NCBI RefSeq assembly: GCF_943192895.1
Contig: NZ_CALPCB010000002.1
Coordinates: forward strand, 1 to 64,000
Length of the DNA stretch: 64,000 nt
DNA from: Veillonella_A intestinalis
GTDB taxonomy: Bacteria; Bacillota; Negativicutes; Veillonellales; Veillonellaceae
Direction: 5' to 3'
Position 1 is the stretch's first letter. Each line of letters starts with the position of its first letter. The translations under genes were made by a program, and so were the position numbers. Below are positions 7,357 through 16,036 of the stretch, piece by piece. Below the pieces are notes generated by a model. The model was not told the DNA's origin. It ran no database searches and worked only from the letters and a program-made list of their open reading frames with translations.

Positions 7357-8310
7357 ATGGCATTTGAAGACGGTAAGAAACTTAAAATTTTCACAGGCAA
7401 TGCAAATCCAGAGTTGGCGAAAGAAATCTGTGATTACTTAGGCTTACCTTTAGGCGAAGCATTTGTAGGTCGTTTCAACAATGGCGAAGTTCAAATTATG
7501 ATTGATGAAAGTGTACGTGGTAAAGATGTTTTCATCGTACAACCTACAAGCTATCCAGTGAATGACAATTTAGTGGAATTGTTAGTAATGGCGGATGCTC
7601 TAAAACGTGCATCAGCACGTCATATTACAGCCGTTGTACCTTATTATGGGTATGCACGTCAAGACCGCAAAACTCGTGGTCGCGAACCAATTACAGCTAA
7701 ATTAGTAGCTGATTTAATGCAAACAGCAGGGATTACTCGATTGGTAACTATCGATCTTCATGCTGGTCAGATTCAAGGCTTCTTTAATGTGCCAGTGGAT
7801 CACTTATTTGGTGCGTCTATTTTAGCAAAATACATTAATGAAAAAAATATGGAAGATTTAATCGTAGTATCTCCAGATCTTGGTGGCGTTACACGGGCTC
7901 GTGATTTGGCTGACCGTATTGGAGCGCCTATTGCGATTATTGAAAAGAAACGGCCTCAACCAGGGGTAGCAAAAGTAATGAATTTAATTGGTAATGTAGA
8001 AGGCAAAAACTGTATTATCATTGATGATATTGTTGATACAGCTGGTTCTTTAGTTGAAGGGGCTAAAGCGCTTAAAGAATTTGGTGCTAAATCTGTTATG
8101 GCCTGTGTAACACATGCTGTATTAACAGACCCTGCTTGTGAACGTATTGCTAATTCCAATATTAAAGAATTAATTGTAACGAATACGATTGATTTGCCAG
8201 AAGAACATAAATTGCCTAATATTACGTCATTATCAGTAGCACCTTTATTGGGCGAAGCGATTATGCGTATCTTCCACGAAGTGTCGGTAAGTAATTTATT
8301 TGATAAATAA
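7357..8310 (+). CDS. prs: ribose-phosphate pyrophosphokinase
   Basis: A 317-residue class I PRPP synthetase. It transfers the pyrophosphoryl group of ATP to ribose-5-phosphate, giving PRPP for purine, pyrimidine, NAD, His and Trp synthesis. Visible motifs are the ATP loop region YYGYARQDRK, the metal/ribose segment VTIDLHAGQIQGFF and the PRPP-binding loop IIIDDIVDTAGS. It lies next to purR, whose effector is PRPP. AAAGGGG precedes the ATG. Full length with no anomalies. Confidence 0.97.
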   Translation: MAFEDGKKLKIFTGNANPELAKEICDYLGLPLGEAFVGRFNNGEVQIMIDESVRGKDVFIVQPTSYPVNDNLVELLVMADALKRASARHITAVVPYYGYARQDRKTRGREPITAKLVADLMQTAGITRLVTIDLHAGQIQGFFNVPVDHLFGASILAKYINEKNMEDLIVVSPDLGGVTRARDLADRIGAPIAIIEKKRPQPGVAKVMNLIGNVEGKNCIIIDDIVDTAGSLVEGAKALKEFGAKSVMACVTHAVLTDPACERIANSNIKELIVTNTIDLPEEHKLPNITSLSVAPLLGEAIMRIFHEVSVSNLFDK

Positions 8311-8374
8311 TACACCTACAGACTGTTTGGTTCAGCCCGTAGTGTGTTGACTATGAAGGATAAGGATTTAAACA

Positions 8375-8953
8375 GTGAAAATGGTAGTCGGTCTGGGAAA
8401 TCCAGGCAAAGAGTATGAGAAGACAAAGCATAATATAGGCTTTATGGTGATTGATGCTATGGTTGAAAAAGAAGCTCATACACCATGGCGTGAAGACTTT
8501 AAAGCTTTAATTACCACAATTACTATTGATGGTGAAAAAGTGTTACTGGTAAAACCACAGACATTTATGAATGCTAGTGGGGAGTCAGTAGGCCCTTTGA
8601 TGCGTTATTATAAAATTGACCCAGCCGATGTATATTGCGTTTATGATGATATGGATTTACCAGTCGGTAAATTGCGCATTCGCCCTAATGGTAGTGCTGG
8701 TGGTCATAATGGGATTAAATCACTGATTGCTCATATAGGGACATCAGAGTTTCCTCATTTCCGTTTTGGTATTGGTCGTCCTTTGCCACAATGGACTGTT
8801 ATTGATCATGTGTTAGCACCTTTCCCTGAAGACCAACAAGAAAAGGTTTCTAAGGGGATTAAAGCCATGGCAGAGGCAATTTTAGGCACCTTAGAAGTGG
8901 GGATTGATAAGGGAATGAACTTATACAATCCAAAGAAAGGGCGTCGGAATTAA
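8375..8953 (+). CDS. pth: peptidyl-tRNA hydrolase
   Basis: A 192-residue Pth. It releases peptides from prematurely dissociated peptidyl-tRNAs and recycles tRNA. Conserved elements are VGLGNPGKEYEKTKHNIGF (catalytic His in KHNIGF), FMNASGESV, YDDMDLPVGKLR and GSAGGHNGIKS. The GTG at 8375 lies eight bases after AAGGA; an ATG six bases further on is a less well spaced alternative. It follows prs by 64 bases, as spoVC follows prs/ctc in Bacillus, and no terminator is seen between them. Confidence 0.95.
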   Translation: MKMVVGLGNPGKEYEKTKHNIGFMVIDAMVEKEAHTPWREDFKALITTITIDGEKVLLVKPQTFMNASGESVGPLMRYYKIDPADVYCVYDDMDLPVGKLRIRPNGSAGGHNGIKSLIAHIGTSEFPHFRFGIGRPLPQWTVIDHVLAPFPEDQQEKVSKGIKAMAEAILGTLEVGIDKGMNLYNPKKGRRN

Positions 8954-8966
8954 GATTTGATTTTAT

Positions 8967-9047
8967 TTGCAACATATGAGTGAATATGTTATAATTTTAA
9001 ACTCAGCCTAAAAATAACTTGACATATTCTAATAATTTCGATATAAT
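8967..9047 (+). promoter_or_regulatory. tandem strong promoters
   Basis: Two near-consensus sigma-70-type promoters in series. P1 is TTGCAA (8967-8972), a 17-base spacer and TATAAT (8990-8995). P2 is TTGACA (9019-9024), a 17-base spacer and TATAAT (9042-9047), a full consensus match. Both point at the short gene at 9235 and imply high expression. Confidence 0.85.
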
Positions 9048-9053
9048 TGATAT

Positions 9054-9234
9054 ATTATCCGGAATAGATTGTCAGTGTTAATGCTTGAGGAGGATGAACT
9101 TTAAACCCAACAACGTCATAATCTTGAACATTCCTGTGCAGTCGAAAAGGGTATGTGGTAATAACCCAACCACTTTAAGAGCAGTTGGTTTTAACCCAAA
9201 TCGCTGTAAGACATTATTACAAGGAGGTTCGATT
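9054..9234 (+). promoter_or_regulatory. repeat-bearing leader of the 65-codon gene
   Basis: An untranslated or partly translated leader of about 180 bases. The motif AACCCAA occurs three times (near 9104, 9163 and 9195), the last two inside short hairpins (GTGG/CCAC and TTGG/CCAA). The reading frame of the downstream gene stays open from an ATG at 9094, but that ATG touches its GAGGAGG motif with no spacing, so translation from it would be poor. The leader may regulate the gene post-transcriptionally. Confidence 0.5.
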
Positions 9235-9432
9235 ATGAACAAGATTAAAAGTTTATCGAACCGCTTATCGGTGCTGGGATATAGTGGTTTCGAGATTTCT
9301 CACATTATTAATAACGCCTCAAAAGGCAAAGAATTAACAACATTAAGTGGCAGACAGCTACGATATGTTATTCAGCAAATGGAAAAATATGTAACGCTTG
9401 GGACGCAGTATGCAGCCGCTTATAGTAAATAA
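9235..9432 (+). CDS. small protein of unknown function, 65 aa
   Basis: I do not recognise this protein. It is short, basic and mostly helical in appearance, with no signal peptide, membrane segment or cysteine. The N-terminal half (LSNRLSVLGYSGFEISHIIN) could be a helix-turn-helix-like pair of helices; the C-terminal half (LSGRQLRYVIQQMEKY) is a second helical stretch. The ATG at 9235 is chosen because AAGGAGG lies about eight bases upstream. An upstream in-frame extension is open to 9094 but badly spaced from its ribosome binding site. Two strong promoters precede it and a strong terminator follows, so it is a monocistronic, probably highly expressed unit between pth and a Nudix gene. A nucleic-acid-binding role is speculative. 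Confidence 0.75.
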   Translation: MNKIKSLSNRLSVLGYSGFEISHIINNASKGKELTTLSGRQLRYVIQQMEKYVTLGTQYAAAYSK

Positions 9433-9449
9433 GATAGCGTAAGACACAG

Positions 9450-9482
9450 GAGACTATACGGAGTTATAGTCTCTTTTTTTTC
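9450..9482 (+). terminator. terminator after 65-codon gene
   Basis: GAGACTATA pairs with TATAGTCTC (9450-9458, 9465-9473) and is followed by TTTTTTT. Confidence 0.92.
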
Positions 9483-9578
9483 GATATAAAATAATTTATA
9501 ATATGGATTTGAAGTTTATAATATAGATTTGGAAGAATAAAGAGTAGAGTTTAAGTGAGCTATATACTGGAGGATTGC

Positions 9579-10082
9579 ATGTTCGTACGTCAAAATAGTA
9601 AAAATCGTAAATCACGCCCATTGTCACCAAGAACACGCCGAGCCCCACGAATGGGGATGTCAGTAAAGTGTATGATTTTTTGTGATGGAGATGTGTTACT
9701 TTTACAGAAGAAAGATCGAGAAGGCCTTAGACCTTGGGAATTTCCTGGTGGTGGGTTAGAATTTGGTGAAGATTTACATGATGCGGCCTTACGAGAAGTG
9801 CGAGAAGAAACAGGTTTAACGGTAGAATTATTAGATGTAGCTGGACTATGGTCATATAAACGTACAAAATTGCAATTCTTAACGGGTGTTATTTTTATCG
9901 CAAAAGCTACCAGTCGAGATATTGTTTTATCAGAGGAACATACTGACTTTGCTTGGGTGAAACCTTCTGAGTTCCATACGTATCGTTTACAAGATTCATT
10001 GCGCCAAGCTTTAGAACGAATTCAGACTAGTAGCGAACGAGGTCAAGAATTACGCCAGTATTTTGTAGATACATTCAAATAG
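9579..10082 (+). CDS. Nudix hydrolase
   Basis: A 167-residue Nudix-family pyrophosphohydrolase. The Nudix box GX5EX7REUXEEXGU is complete, from GGLEFGE to REVREETGL (about residues 60-82); its glutamates bind catalytic metal. The substrate, a nucleoside diphosphate linked to another moiety, cannot be told from the sequence. The first 30 residues are very basic (repeated Arg/Lys/Ser), an unusual extension that could contact nucleic acid. The ATG at 9579 is preferred over the GTG at 9555, because GGAGG lies five bases before it. The gene leads into the yaaO-like decarboxylase 31 bases on without a terminator. Confidence 0.85.
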   Translation: MFVRQNSKNRKSRPLSPRTRRAPRMGMSVKCMIFCDGDVLLLQKKDREGLRPWEFPGGGLEFGEDLHDAALREVREETGLTVELLDVAGLWSYKRTKLQFLTGVIFIAKATSRDIVLSEEHTDFAWVKPSEFHTYRLQDSLRQALERIQTSSERGQELRQYFVDTFK

Positions 10083-10113
10083 ACAGTTTGGCAAGAGGTA
10101 TGCGTTAAAATAT

Positions 10114-11787
10114 ATGAAGAAAAATAAAATGACGGCTAATAGTGAGCCTCATAGCAAAACTGAACTTCAGAGTACAACTGATGCTTATAATACTGTTGAC
10201 GCTCAACGTATAGTTGAAGCTCAAAGTACAATTGAAGTTCATAGTAGAAATGAGAAACAATATTCACAAGAACGAATGCCTTTTGTAGAAGCCTTAGAAG
10301 CTTATGCGAAGGATGGTTTTACTGCCTTTCATACACCAGGGCATAAATTAGGGGTAGGGGCACCTACAAAATTAAGACAATGGTTGGCTAATGCCTTACC
10401 CTATGACTTAGGTGTTATGTATGCCCTCGATGATTTGCATGAACCAGAAGGGGCTTTAAAAGAAGCACAAGATTTAGCAGCCCAATTATACGGAGCTGAT
10501 CAAACTTGGTTTTCTATTAATGGTACAACTGCTTTAATTGAAACCATGATTATGGGGACTGTAGGTCCTGATGATACAATTATTATACCTCGTGAAGCGC
10601 ACCGCTCAGTTATGGGCGGTTTACTTTTGAGTGGTGCTAGGCCTGTTTATTTGAATGGCCGTTTTGATGAACGCTGGGGAGTGCCTTTGGGAACGACAGT
10701 AGCAGAAGTCGAAGCTACTTTATTGGCTCATCCAGAAGCAAAAGCGTTAGTTTTAGTAAATCCTAATTATTACGGTATTGCTATTGATTTAAAAGCTATT
10801 ATTGAAGTGGCTCATGCTCATGGTGTGATGGTGTTAGTTGATGAAGCCCATGGCGCTCATTTACCTTTTGGTAAACAGTTACCTCACAGTGCTTTAGCAT
10901 GCGGAGCTGACGTAGTAGCGCAGAGTACGCATAAATTAATAGGCTCTTTAACCCAGACTTCTATGCTTCATTGTCAGGGATCACTTGTGAATCAACGACG
11001 TATTACACAAGCACATCAAGTGTTGCAAAGCACGAGTCCCAATTATATTTTCTTGGCTTCCTTAGATATGGCGCGGCAACAAATGGCTATGGAAGGACGA
11101 ACTTTGGTAGGGCAAGCGGAACAGCTAGCTAACGACTTGCGGAACGCATTGCAGGCAATACCAGGCATTGCTGTACCAGAGGCTGATGATTTTGCTGATA
11201 TTTATGAGTATGATCAGACCAAAGTATTGATAGACTTTAAAGCGTTGCAGTTAACTGGGAGTGAAGCGGAACAGCTGTTGCGTAAGGAAGGTATTGAAGT
11301 TGAGTTAGTACAGGGGTATCATGTCTTAGTCTTAATTACCATAGGGGATACTGCTGATTCAATAGGGCGGCTGGTAAAAGCCGTTCATCACATTGCACAG
11401 AAGGCTTCTATTCATAAGAGTACAGCGACTATAGAGAGTAAAGCTTCTATTTTAAACCATGCTAACATGACTGATTTAAAGGAAGAAAAGGCTGGCTCTG
11501 ATAGTGCTATTTTAAGCACAAAGCTACCTACTCCAGAAGTTGTGTTAACGCCACGGGCAGGATTTTACCAGCCTATGACTAGTATCCCCTTAGTGGAAGC
11601 TATAGGCCGTGTTTGTGGTGAGACTATTAGTTATTATCCACCAGGTATTCCATTTATTGCTGTAGGTGAACGAATTACGCCAGCTGTGGTAGAATATATA
11701 AGAGAGCGACAAGCCCAAGGATATGTTCCCAATGGGAGTGCAGATAAATCGTTAACTATGATTCAAGTAATTGAAGATGTGCGGTGA
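10114..11787 (+). CDS. Orn/Lys/Arg decarboxylase family PLP enzyme
   Basis: A 557-residue fold-type I PLP enzyme of the Orn/Lys/Arg decarboxylase major domain family, related to Bacillus YaaO and SpeA. The core starts near residue 55 (AFHTPGHK). It contains the PLP-phosphate segment SINGTTALIE, the aspartate motif VLVDEAHGAHLPF and the Schiff-base lysine in STHKLIGSL. A C-terminal domain follows with PPGIPFIAVGE. The substrate could be arginine or lysine. Two low-complexity, Ser/Thr/Ala-rich segments stand out: the first 50 residues and an insert at about 430-475. The start has only a distant AAGAGG (15 bases), so the true N-terminus could be further in. It overlaps the spacing of tmk, as yaaO precedes tmk in Bacillus. 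Confidence 0.88.
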   Translation: MKKNKMTANSEPHSKTELQSTTDAYNTVDAQRIVEAQSTIEVHSRNEKQYSQERMPFVEALEAYAKDGFTAFHTPGHKLGVGAPTKLRQWLANALPYDLGVMYALDDLHEPEGALKEAQDLAAQLYGADQTWFSINGTTALIETMIMGTVGPDDTIIIPREAHRSVMGGLLLSGARPVYLNGRFDERWGVPLGTTVAEVEATLLAHPEAKALVLVNPNYYGIAIDLKAIIEVAHAHGVMVLVDEAHGAHLPFGKQLPHSALACGADVVAQSTHKLIGSLTQTSMLHCQGSLVNQRRITQAHQVLQSTSPNYIFLASLDMARQQMAMEGRTLVGQAEQLANDLRNALQAIPGIAVPEADDFADIYEYDQTKVLIDFKALQLTGSEAEQLLRKEGIEVELVQGYHVLVLITIGDTADSIGRLVKAVHHIAQKASIHKSTATIESKASILNHANMTDLKEEKAGSDSAILSTKLPTPEVVLTPRAGFYQPMTSIPLVEAIGRVCGETISYYPPGIPFIAVGERITPAVVEYIRERQAQGYVPNGSADKSLTMIQVIEDVR

Positions 11788-11795
11788 GGTGTAAT

Positions 11796-12476
11796 ATGGG
11801 TCGATTGATTATTATTGAAGGTGGCGATGGCAGTGGTAAGGCAACGCAAACTGCTTTATTGCAAGACCGTCTAGTAAAAGAAGGATATACCGTAAAAGCG
11901 GTTAGTTTTCCTAATTATGATAGTCCAGCGGCGATGCCTGTTAAAATGTATTTAGCTGGTGATTTTGGTAAGAATCCCAATGATGTTAATCCCTTTGTAG
12001 CAAGTAGTTTATATGCAGTGGATCGGTTTGCTTCTTTTCGTATGGATTGGCAACAGGATTACGAGTCAGACAGTATTATATTGGCTGATCGCTATACTAC
12101 GTCTAATATGGTTCATCAAATGGTAAAATATGAAGACCCTATAGCTAGAAGTCAGTTTTTAGATTGGCTAGAAGAGTTTGAATTTGTAAAATTTGGTTTG
12201 CCTAGACCTGATTTAGTGTGCTTATTGGATATGCCTTTAGCTGCTAGTGAAGCTTTGATGCGTGACCGGAAACATAAAACTGGTGGTGCTACTGGTGATA
12301 TTCATGAGCGGGATCATGAGTATTTAAAGCGCGTTCATGGTGCTTATGATGAGTTAGTGGCGCGATATGGGTGGCAACGAATACCTTGTACAACAGAAGA
12401 CTATCAGCTTCGGACTATTGAAGCGATTCATGACGATGTTTATAGAGCTGTACGCTCATTGTTGGATGAGAAGTAA
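11796..12476 (+). CDS. tmk: thymidylate kinase
   Basis: A 226-residue dTMP kinase-like P-loop protein that phosphorylates dTMP to dTDP with ATP. The P-loop GGDGSGKAT is at the N-terminus, followed by the DR motif in ADRYTTSNM and a lid region around RDRKHKTGG. It is somewhat longer than the usual 205-215 residues, and the P-loop has GGDGSGK rather than the common EGxDGxGK, so it belongs to a divergent thymidylate kinase branch. The ATG at 11796 is taken with GAGGTG just upstream; the GTG at 11784 lies inside the end of the previous gene. A terminator follows. Confidence 0.87.
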   Translation: MGRLIIIEGGDGSGKATQTALLQDRLVKEGYTVKAVSFPNYDSPAAMPVKMYLAGDFGKNPNDVNPFVASSLYAVDRFASFRMDWQQDYESDSIILADRYTTSNMVHQMVKYEDPIARSQFLDWLEEFEFVKFGLPRPDLVCLLDMPLAASEALMRDRKHKTGGATGDIHERDHEYLKRVHGAYDELVARYGWQRIPCTTEDYQLRTIEAIHDDVYRAVRSLLDEK

Positions 12477-12491
12477 TAAGTTGTTTTTTAG

Positions 12492-12533
12492 GGCCTTTAC
12501 GGTATATAATAATATATTGTAAAGGTCTTTTTT
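12492..12533 (+). terminator. terminator after tmk
   Basis: GGCCTTTAC pairs with GTAAAGGTC (12492-12500, 12519-12527, one G-U), with an AT-rich palindromic loop, followed by TTTTTT. Confidence 0.88.
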
Positions 12534-12574
12534 ATAAAGGATTTTTCAGCAAGAAACGTTACGCAGGAGGTGCT

Positions 12575-13618
12575 ATGTCGTATTTTGATCATGTCATTGG
12601 GCAGCGTTCGATTATTGCTCATTTAACAGCATTGGTTGAACGAGGTACATTACCACATAGTGTATTGCTATATGGTGAGCAAGGCCTAGGAAAACTCAAT
12701 ACGGCAATAGGATTGGCGTCCTTATTAATAGGTCGTCCTGTTTTTTCACCCGATGGAGGGGCTTCTTTTTTAGAAGCTGTAGCTTCAGCTCGCGTAGCAG
12801 ATGGTGAATCAGAGAAAAAGACAGAAGCAGAGGGTTTGCCTATATATATTGACCGAGGCGATGCTTTTTGGCTGCGCCCTATGAAATCTGTGCTAAAAGT
12901 TGAGCAATGGTATGAATTGCTTACTTCTTATTTAGGACGGGCTAGTGAAGGGCGCCGGGTGGTAATAGTGGAAGACTTTCATACAGCCAATGCAGTGATG
13001 GCGAATGCTATGTTAAAAACTATTGAAGAGCCCCCAGCTAATGTTTTTTTCCTTATTATTACGAATCAAATTGCCACTGTATTACCTACTATAAAATCTC
13101 GCTGCATGCTAGTTCCTTTTGGGCCTGTAGCTGATAGTGAGATTGAAGCTGCGTTAGCTAAGGAAGGTATTCAAGGTGATTTACGACAAGCTTTAGGTGC
13201 TGGTCAAGGGAATCCTGCCTTAGTTCGTGAACTTGCGTTGAAAGGGGCCTTGCCCTTATTAGAACAAGCTATGAAAATTATGGAAGGATTACCTAGACGA
13301 TTATTTTTTACACACTTAAGTTTGCAAACAGAAGCATTGAGTCGGGATGATATGAGAGAGCTTATGGGGTGGTTACGCCTATTAGCAAGAGATATGATGG
13401 CACTACGCGTTGGTGCCCCCGATGAAGTATTACAGTGTCCTTTACAAAAAGCGCGGATGTTGGCCATTTTAGAACAGTGGCGGGTTAAATCGCTATTAGC
13501 GGTGGAACGAGAGACATTAGCGGCCGAAGAGGCACTTCGATTATATGTAAAAGCCGGTTTAGTCATGGATGGCGTGTTAATTGCGCTACGACAAGCCATA
13601 AAGGAGGACACCCAGTGA
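12575..13618 (+). CDS. holB: DNA polymerase III delta' subunit
   Basis: A 347-residue clamp-loader subunit of the AAA+ family, part of the complex that loads the beta sliding clamp. It opens with the family pattern FDHVIGQ...L......LPHSVLLYGEQGLGK. An SRC-like motif, TIKSRCMLVPF, lies near residue 170. The P-loop reads GEQGLGKLN rather than GKT/S, and the four-cysteine zinc module of many delta' proteins is not visible; both fit a non-catalytic delta' role. CAGGAGGT is six bases before the ATG. The stop overlaps the GTG start of ricT, and the order tmk-holB-ricT matches Bacillus. Confidence 0.9.
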   Translation: MSYFDHVIGQRSIIAHLTALVERGTLPHSVLLYGEQGLGKLNTAIGLASLLIGRPVFSPDGGASFLEAVASARVADGESEKKTEAEGLPIYIDRGDAFWLRPMKSVLKVEQWYELLTSYLGRASEGRRVVIVEDFHTANAVMANAMLKTIEEPPANVFFLIITNQIATVLPTIKSRCMLVPFGPVADSEIEAALAKEGIQGDLRQALGAGQGNPALVRELALKGALPLLEQAMKIMEGLPRRLFFTHLSLQTEALSRDDMRELMGWLRLLARDMMALRVGAPDEVLQCPLQKARMLAILEQWRVKSLLAVERETLAAEEALRLYVKAGLVMDGVLIALRQAIKEDTQ

Positions 13619-14460
13619 CTACCATTGTTGGAGTTAGATTTAAAAAAGCGGGCAAGATTTACTATTTTGCTCCCGGTGGTGCTAACCTAGATTTAGGCGA
13701 TGGCGTTATCGTAGAAACAGCTCGGGGGTTAGAGTTTGGTGATGTGGTGATTGCCCCTCGTCAGGTGGATCCTGAGACTGTTGTTCAACCCTTAAAAAGT
13801 GTAATTCGTAAGGCAACGCCAAAGGATTACAAGCAAGTTGAGAAGAATAAACAGCGAGAAGAAAAGGCCTTTGAGATTTGCTTAGAAAAGATTGCTAATC
13901 GCAAATTGCCAATGAAACTTATCAATGTAGAATACACATTTGATATGAATAAAATTATCTTTTTCTTTACCGCTGATGGTCGTATTGACTTCCGTGATTT
14001 AGTAAAAGATTTAGCTACAGTATTCCGCACTCGTATTGAATTACGTCAAGTGGGTGTACGTGATGAAGCTAAAATACTCAATAGTATTGGTGCTTGTGGT
14101 CGTCCACTTTGCTGTGCTACATTTTTAGGTGACTTTACGCCTGTATCAATTCGTATGGCAAAGGATCAGAACTTGAGTTTGAACCCTACTAAAATTTCGG
14201 GCGTTTGTGGCCGACTTATGTGCTGCTTAAACTATGAGAACGATCTCTATGCTAAAGGTGGCGATTTGTATACACAAAAAGCTAAAGTAGTACCTGTTGT
14301 AGTGGAGCCACCAGGAATTGGTAAAGATGTTGTGACTGATGAAGGGATGGGGAAAGTCCTCAAAATCAATCGCAATAAGAAAACTGTCAAAGTCCAATTA
14401 GAAGAAGGTCGCACGATTGATCTTCCATGGACAGAAATTGTGTTGCCTGATGAAGAATAA
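13615..14460 (+). CDS. ricT: PSP1-domain protein RicT (YaaT)
   Basis: A 281-residue protein of the PSP1/RicT (YaaT) family. In Bacillus it forms the RicA-RicF-RicT complex that carries Fe-S clusters and guides RNase Y maturation of mRNAs; no ricA or ricF is seen here. The central segment has the conserved cysteines ACGRPLCCATF and GVCGRLMCCLNYE (about residues 160-205). A KOW-like C-terminal strand region follows. The GTG start overlaps the holB stop by four bases (GTGA), with AAAGGAGGA upstream, so translation is coupled. Confidence 0.92.
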   Translation: MTTIVGVRFKKAGKIYYFAPGGANLDLGDGVIVETARGLEFGDVVIAPRQVDPETVVQPLKSVIRKATPKDYKQVEKNKQREEKAFEICLEKIANRKLPMKLINVEYTFDMNKIIFFFTADGRIDFRDLVKDLATVFRTRIELRQVGVRDEAKILNSIGACGRPLCCATFLGDFTPVSIRMAKDQNLSLNPTKISGVCGRLMCCLNYENDLYAKGGDLYTQKAKVVPVVVEPPGIGKDVVTDEGMGKVLKINRNKKTVKVQLEEGRTIDLPWTEIVLPDEE

Positions 14461-15172
14461 TGAGCGCTTAGATGATTTATTAATTGAGGGCATGAAATTA
14501 TGGCAACGAACAGATCAATTTTGTTTTGCTATTGATGCCGTTATATTAGCTCATTTTCCAAAATTTCATGAGAAACGAACATATGCTGATTTGGGCACTG
14601 GTACAGGTGTTATCCCTTTGTTGATGACAACCCGTGGGGCCAAGCAGATTACAGCCATTGAGGTAAATCCCTTGATGGCTGAATTAGCGGCACGCAATGT
14701 TGAACTTAATAAGAAAGAAGACTTCATTGAAGTGGTTCAAGCTGATTATTGTCAATTAAGTGGCGCTATGTGGATAGGCCGTTTTGATGGTATTCTTATC
14801 AATCCGCCGTATTTTAATTCGCAACAGGGAAAACAGCCTCAAGCGCTTGATGTAAGTTTAGCACGTCATGAGATGAAGTATTCTTTGGCGGCGATTGTGC
14901 AAGCAGCGGCTCGATTAGTAAAATACCGTGGTCAGGTGTGGTGGATTTATAATGCGGAACGATTGGTAGATTTAGTAGTTGCTTTACGTTCTGCCAATTT
15001 AGAACCTAAGCGACTTCGCTATGTGCATAGTTTTCCCCATACAAAAGCTAAATTAGTTTTGATAGAGAGTTGTAAAGCTGGTCAGGTTGGCCTTATTACA
15101 GAGCCACCTTTGTATATATATGAGCAACCTAAGGTGTATAGTGAGGAGGTGCGTAGTTGGTATGAGCGATAA
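14450..15172 (+). CDS. trmN6: tRNA1(Val) A37 N6-methyltransferase TrmN6
   Basis: A 240-residue SAM-dependent methyltransferase of the TrmN6 (YfiC/YabB) type, which makes m6A at position 37 of a tRNA-Val. SAM motif I is ADLGTGTGVIPLL and the catalytic NPPY motif is in ILINPPYFN, typical of adenine-N6 enzymes. The ATG at 14450 overlaps the end of ricT by 11 bases. No strong ribosome binding site is visible, so it probably relies on coupling. It occupies the position of Bacillus yabB. Confidence 0.88.
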   Translation: MKNNERLDDLLIEGMKLWQRTDQFCFAIDAVILAHFPKFHEKRTYADLGTGTGVIPLLMTTRGAKQITAIEVNPLMAELAARNVELNKKEDFIEVVQADYCQLSGAMWIGRFDGILINPPYFNSQQGKQPQALDVSLARHEMKYSLAAIVQAAARLVKYRGQVWWIYNAERLVDLVVALRSANLEPKRLRYVHSFPHTKAKLVLIESCKAGQVGLITEPPLYIYEQPKVYSEEVRSWYER

Positions 15173-16022
15173 GAAAGGAACCTTATATTTGGTGCCTACG
15201 CCGATTGGCAATTTAGAAGATATGACGTATCGGGCTGTTCGTGTGTTGCAGGAAGTTCACACCATTGCCGCCGAAGATACTCGTCATAGTGGGTTGCTAT
15301 TAAAGCATTTTGATATTAAAAAGCCCTTGATTTCCTATCATGAACATAATAAAGAAGTGAAAGAAGAACCTATTATGGAATTACTTTTAAATGGTCATGA
15401 TGTGGCTCTTGTTAGTGATGCAGGTATGCCGGCCATTTCAGATCCTGGAGCTGAATTAGTGCAAGCTGCTATTGAGGCGTCTATTGAAGTAGTTCCATTA
15501 CCAGGACCTAATGCAGCTTTAACAGCCCTCATTGCTTCAGGCTTAGATACAAGGGAATTTACGTTTTTAGGTTTTTTACCTAAAAAAAGTAGTCATCGTC
15601 AGGCTTTATTAGAGCGCGTGGCAACGTATGAAGGTACTTTGATATTTTATGAAGCACCTCATCGTTTACAAGCCTCGTTACAGGAGTTATATAAATATTT
15701 AGGCAACCGTCCTATAGTGGTAGGTCGAGAATTAACTAAGAAGTTTGAAACCTTTGTGCGCACGGATTTAGCTAATTTACAGGAGGCTGAGGCGTGGATT
15801 ACTATTAAGGGCGAGTTTGTGTTAATCATTGGTGGTGCTAGCTATAGTGAAAATAGTGAGAATGAAAATACACAAGTTGATGCTAGTGATTATGTAAGTG
15901 CTGTAACGATGCTTATGGAAGAAGGAATGGCAAAAAAAGAGGCCATTCGGGAAATAGCTAAACGGACAGGCGTTTCAAGACGAGATGTCTATAATGCAGT
16001 GGAAACAGCCCTGCGCGATTAA
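15162..16022 (+). CDS. rsmI: 16S rRNA (cytidine-1402-2'-O)-methyltransferase
   Basis: A 286-residue tetrapyrrole-methylase-fold enzyme that 2'-O-methylates C1402 in the ribosomal P site. The N-terminus LYLVPTPIGNLEDMT and the segments AEDTRHSGLLLKHF and LVSDAGMPAISDPG are diagnostic. A C-terminal HTH-like tail ends in GVSRRDVYNA. The ATG at 15162 overlaps trmN6 by 11 bases and has GAGGAGG about 11 bases upstream. It matches Bacillus yabC in place and size. Confidence 0.95.
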   Translation: MSDKKGTLYLVPTPIGNLEDMTYRAVRVLQEVHTIAAEDTRHSGLLLKHFDIKKPLISYHEHNKEVKEEPIMELLLNGHDVALVSDAGMPAISDPGAELVQAAIEASIEVVPLPGPNAALTALIASGLDTREFTFLGFLPKKSSHRQALLERVATYEGTLIFYEAPHRLQASLQELYKYLGNRPIVVGRELTKKFETFVRTDLANLQEAEAWITIKGEFVLIIGGASYSENSENENTQVDASDYVSAVTMLMEEGMAKKEAIREIAKRTGVSRRDVYNAVETALRD

Positions 16023-16036
16023 GAGGAGGTTATTGT

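Noticed and set aside
7956..8315. 119-codon minus-strand frame in prs
   Set aside because: It lies wholly within a confidently identified prs gene.
9085..9234. N-terminal extension of the 65-codon gene
   Set aside because: The TTG and ATG starts lie inside or touch the GAGGAGG motif with no usable spacing; 9235 has a well-placed site. Kept only as a possibility in the findings.
12665..12720. HolB P-loop variant as evidence of a novel ATPase
   Set aside because: Delta' subunits often have degenerate P-loops, so GKLN is not remarkable by itself.
13204..13611. 135-codon minus-strand frame in holB
   Set aside because: It is a shadow of holB with no start signals.
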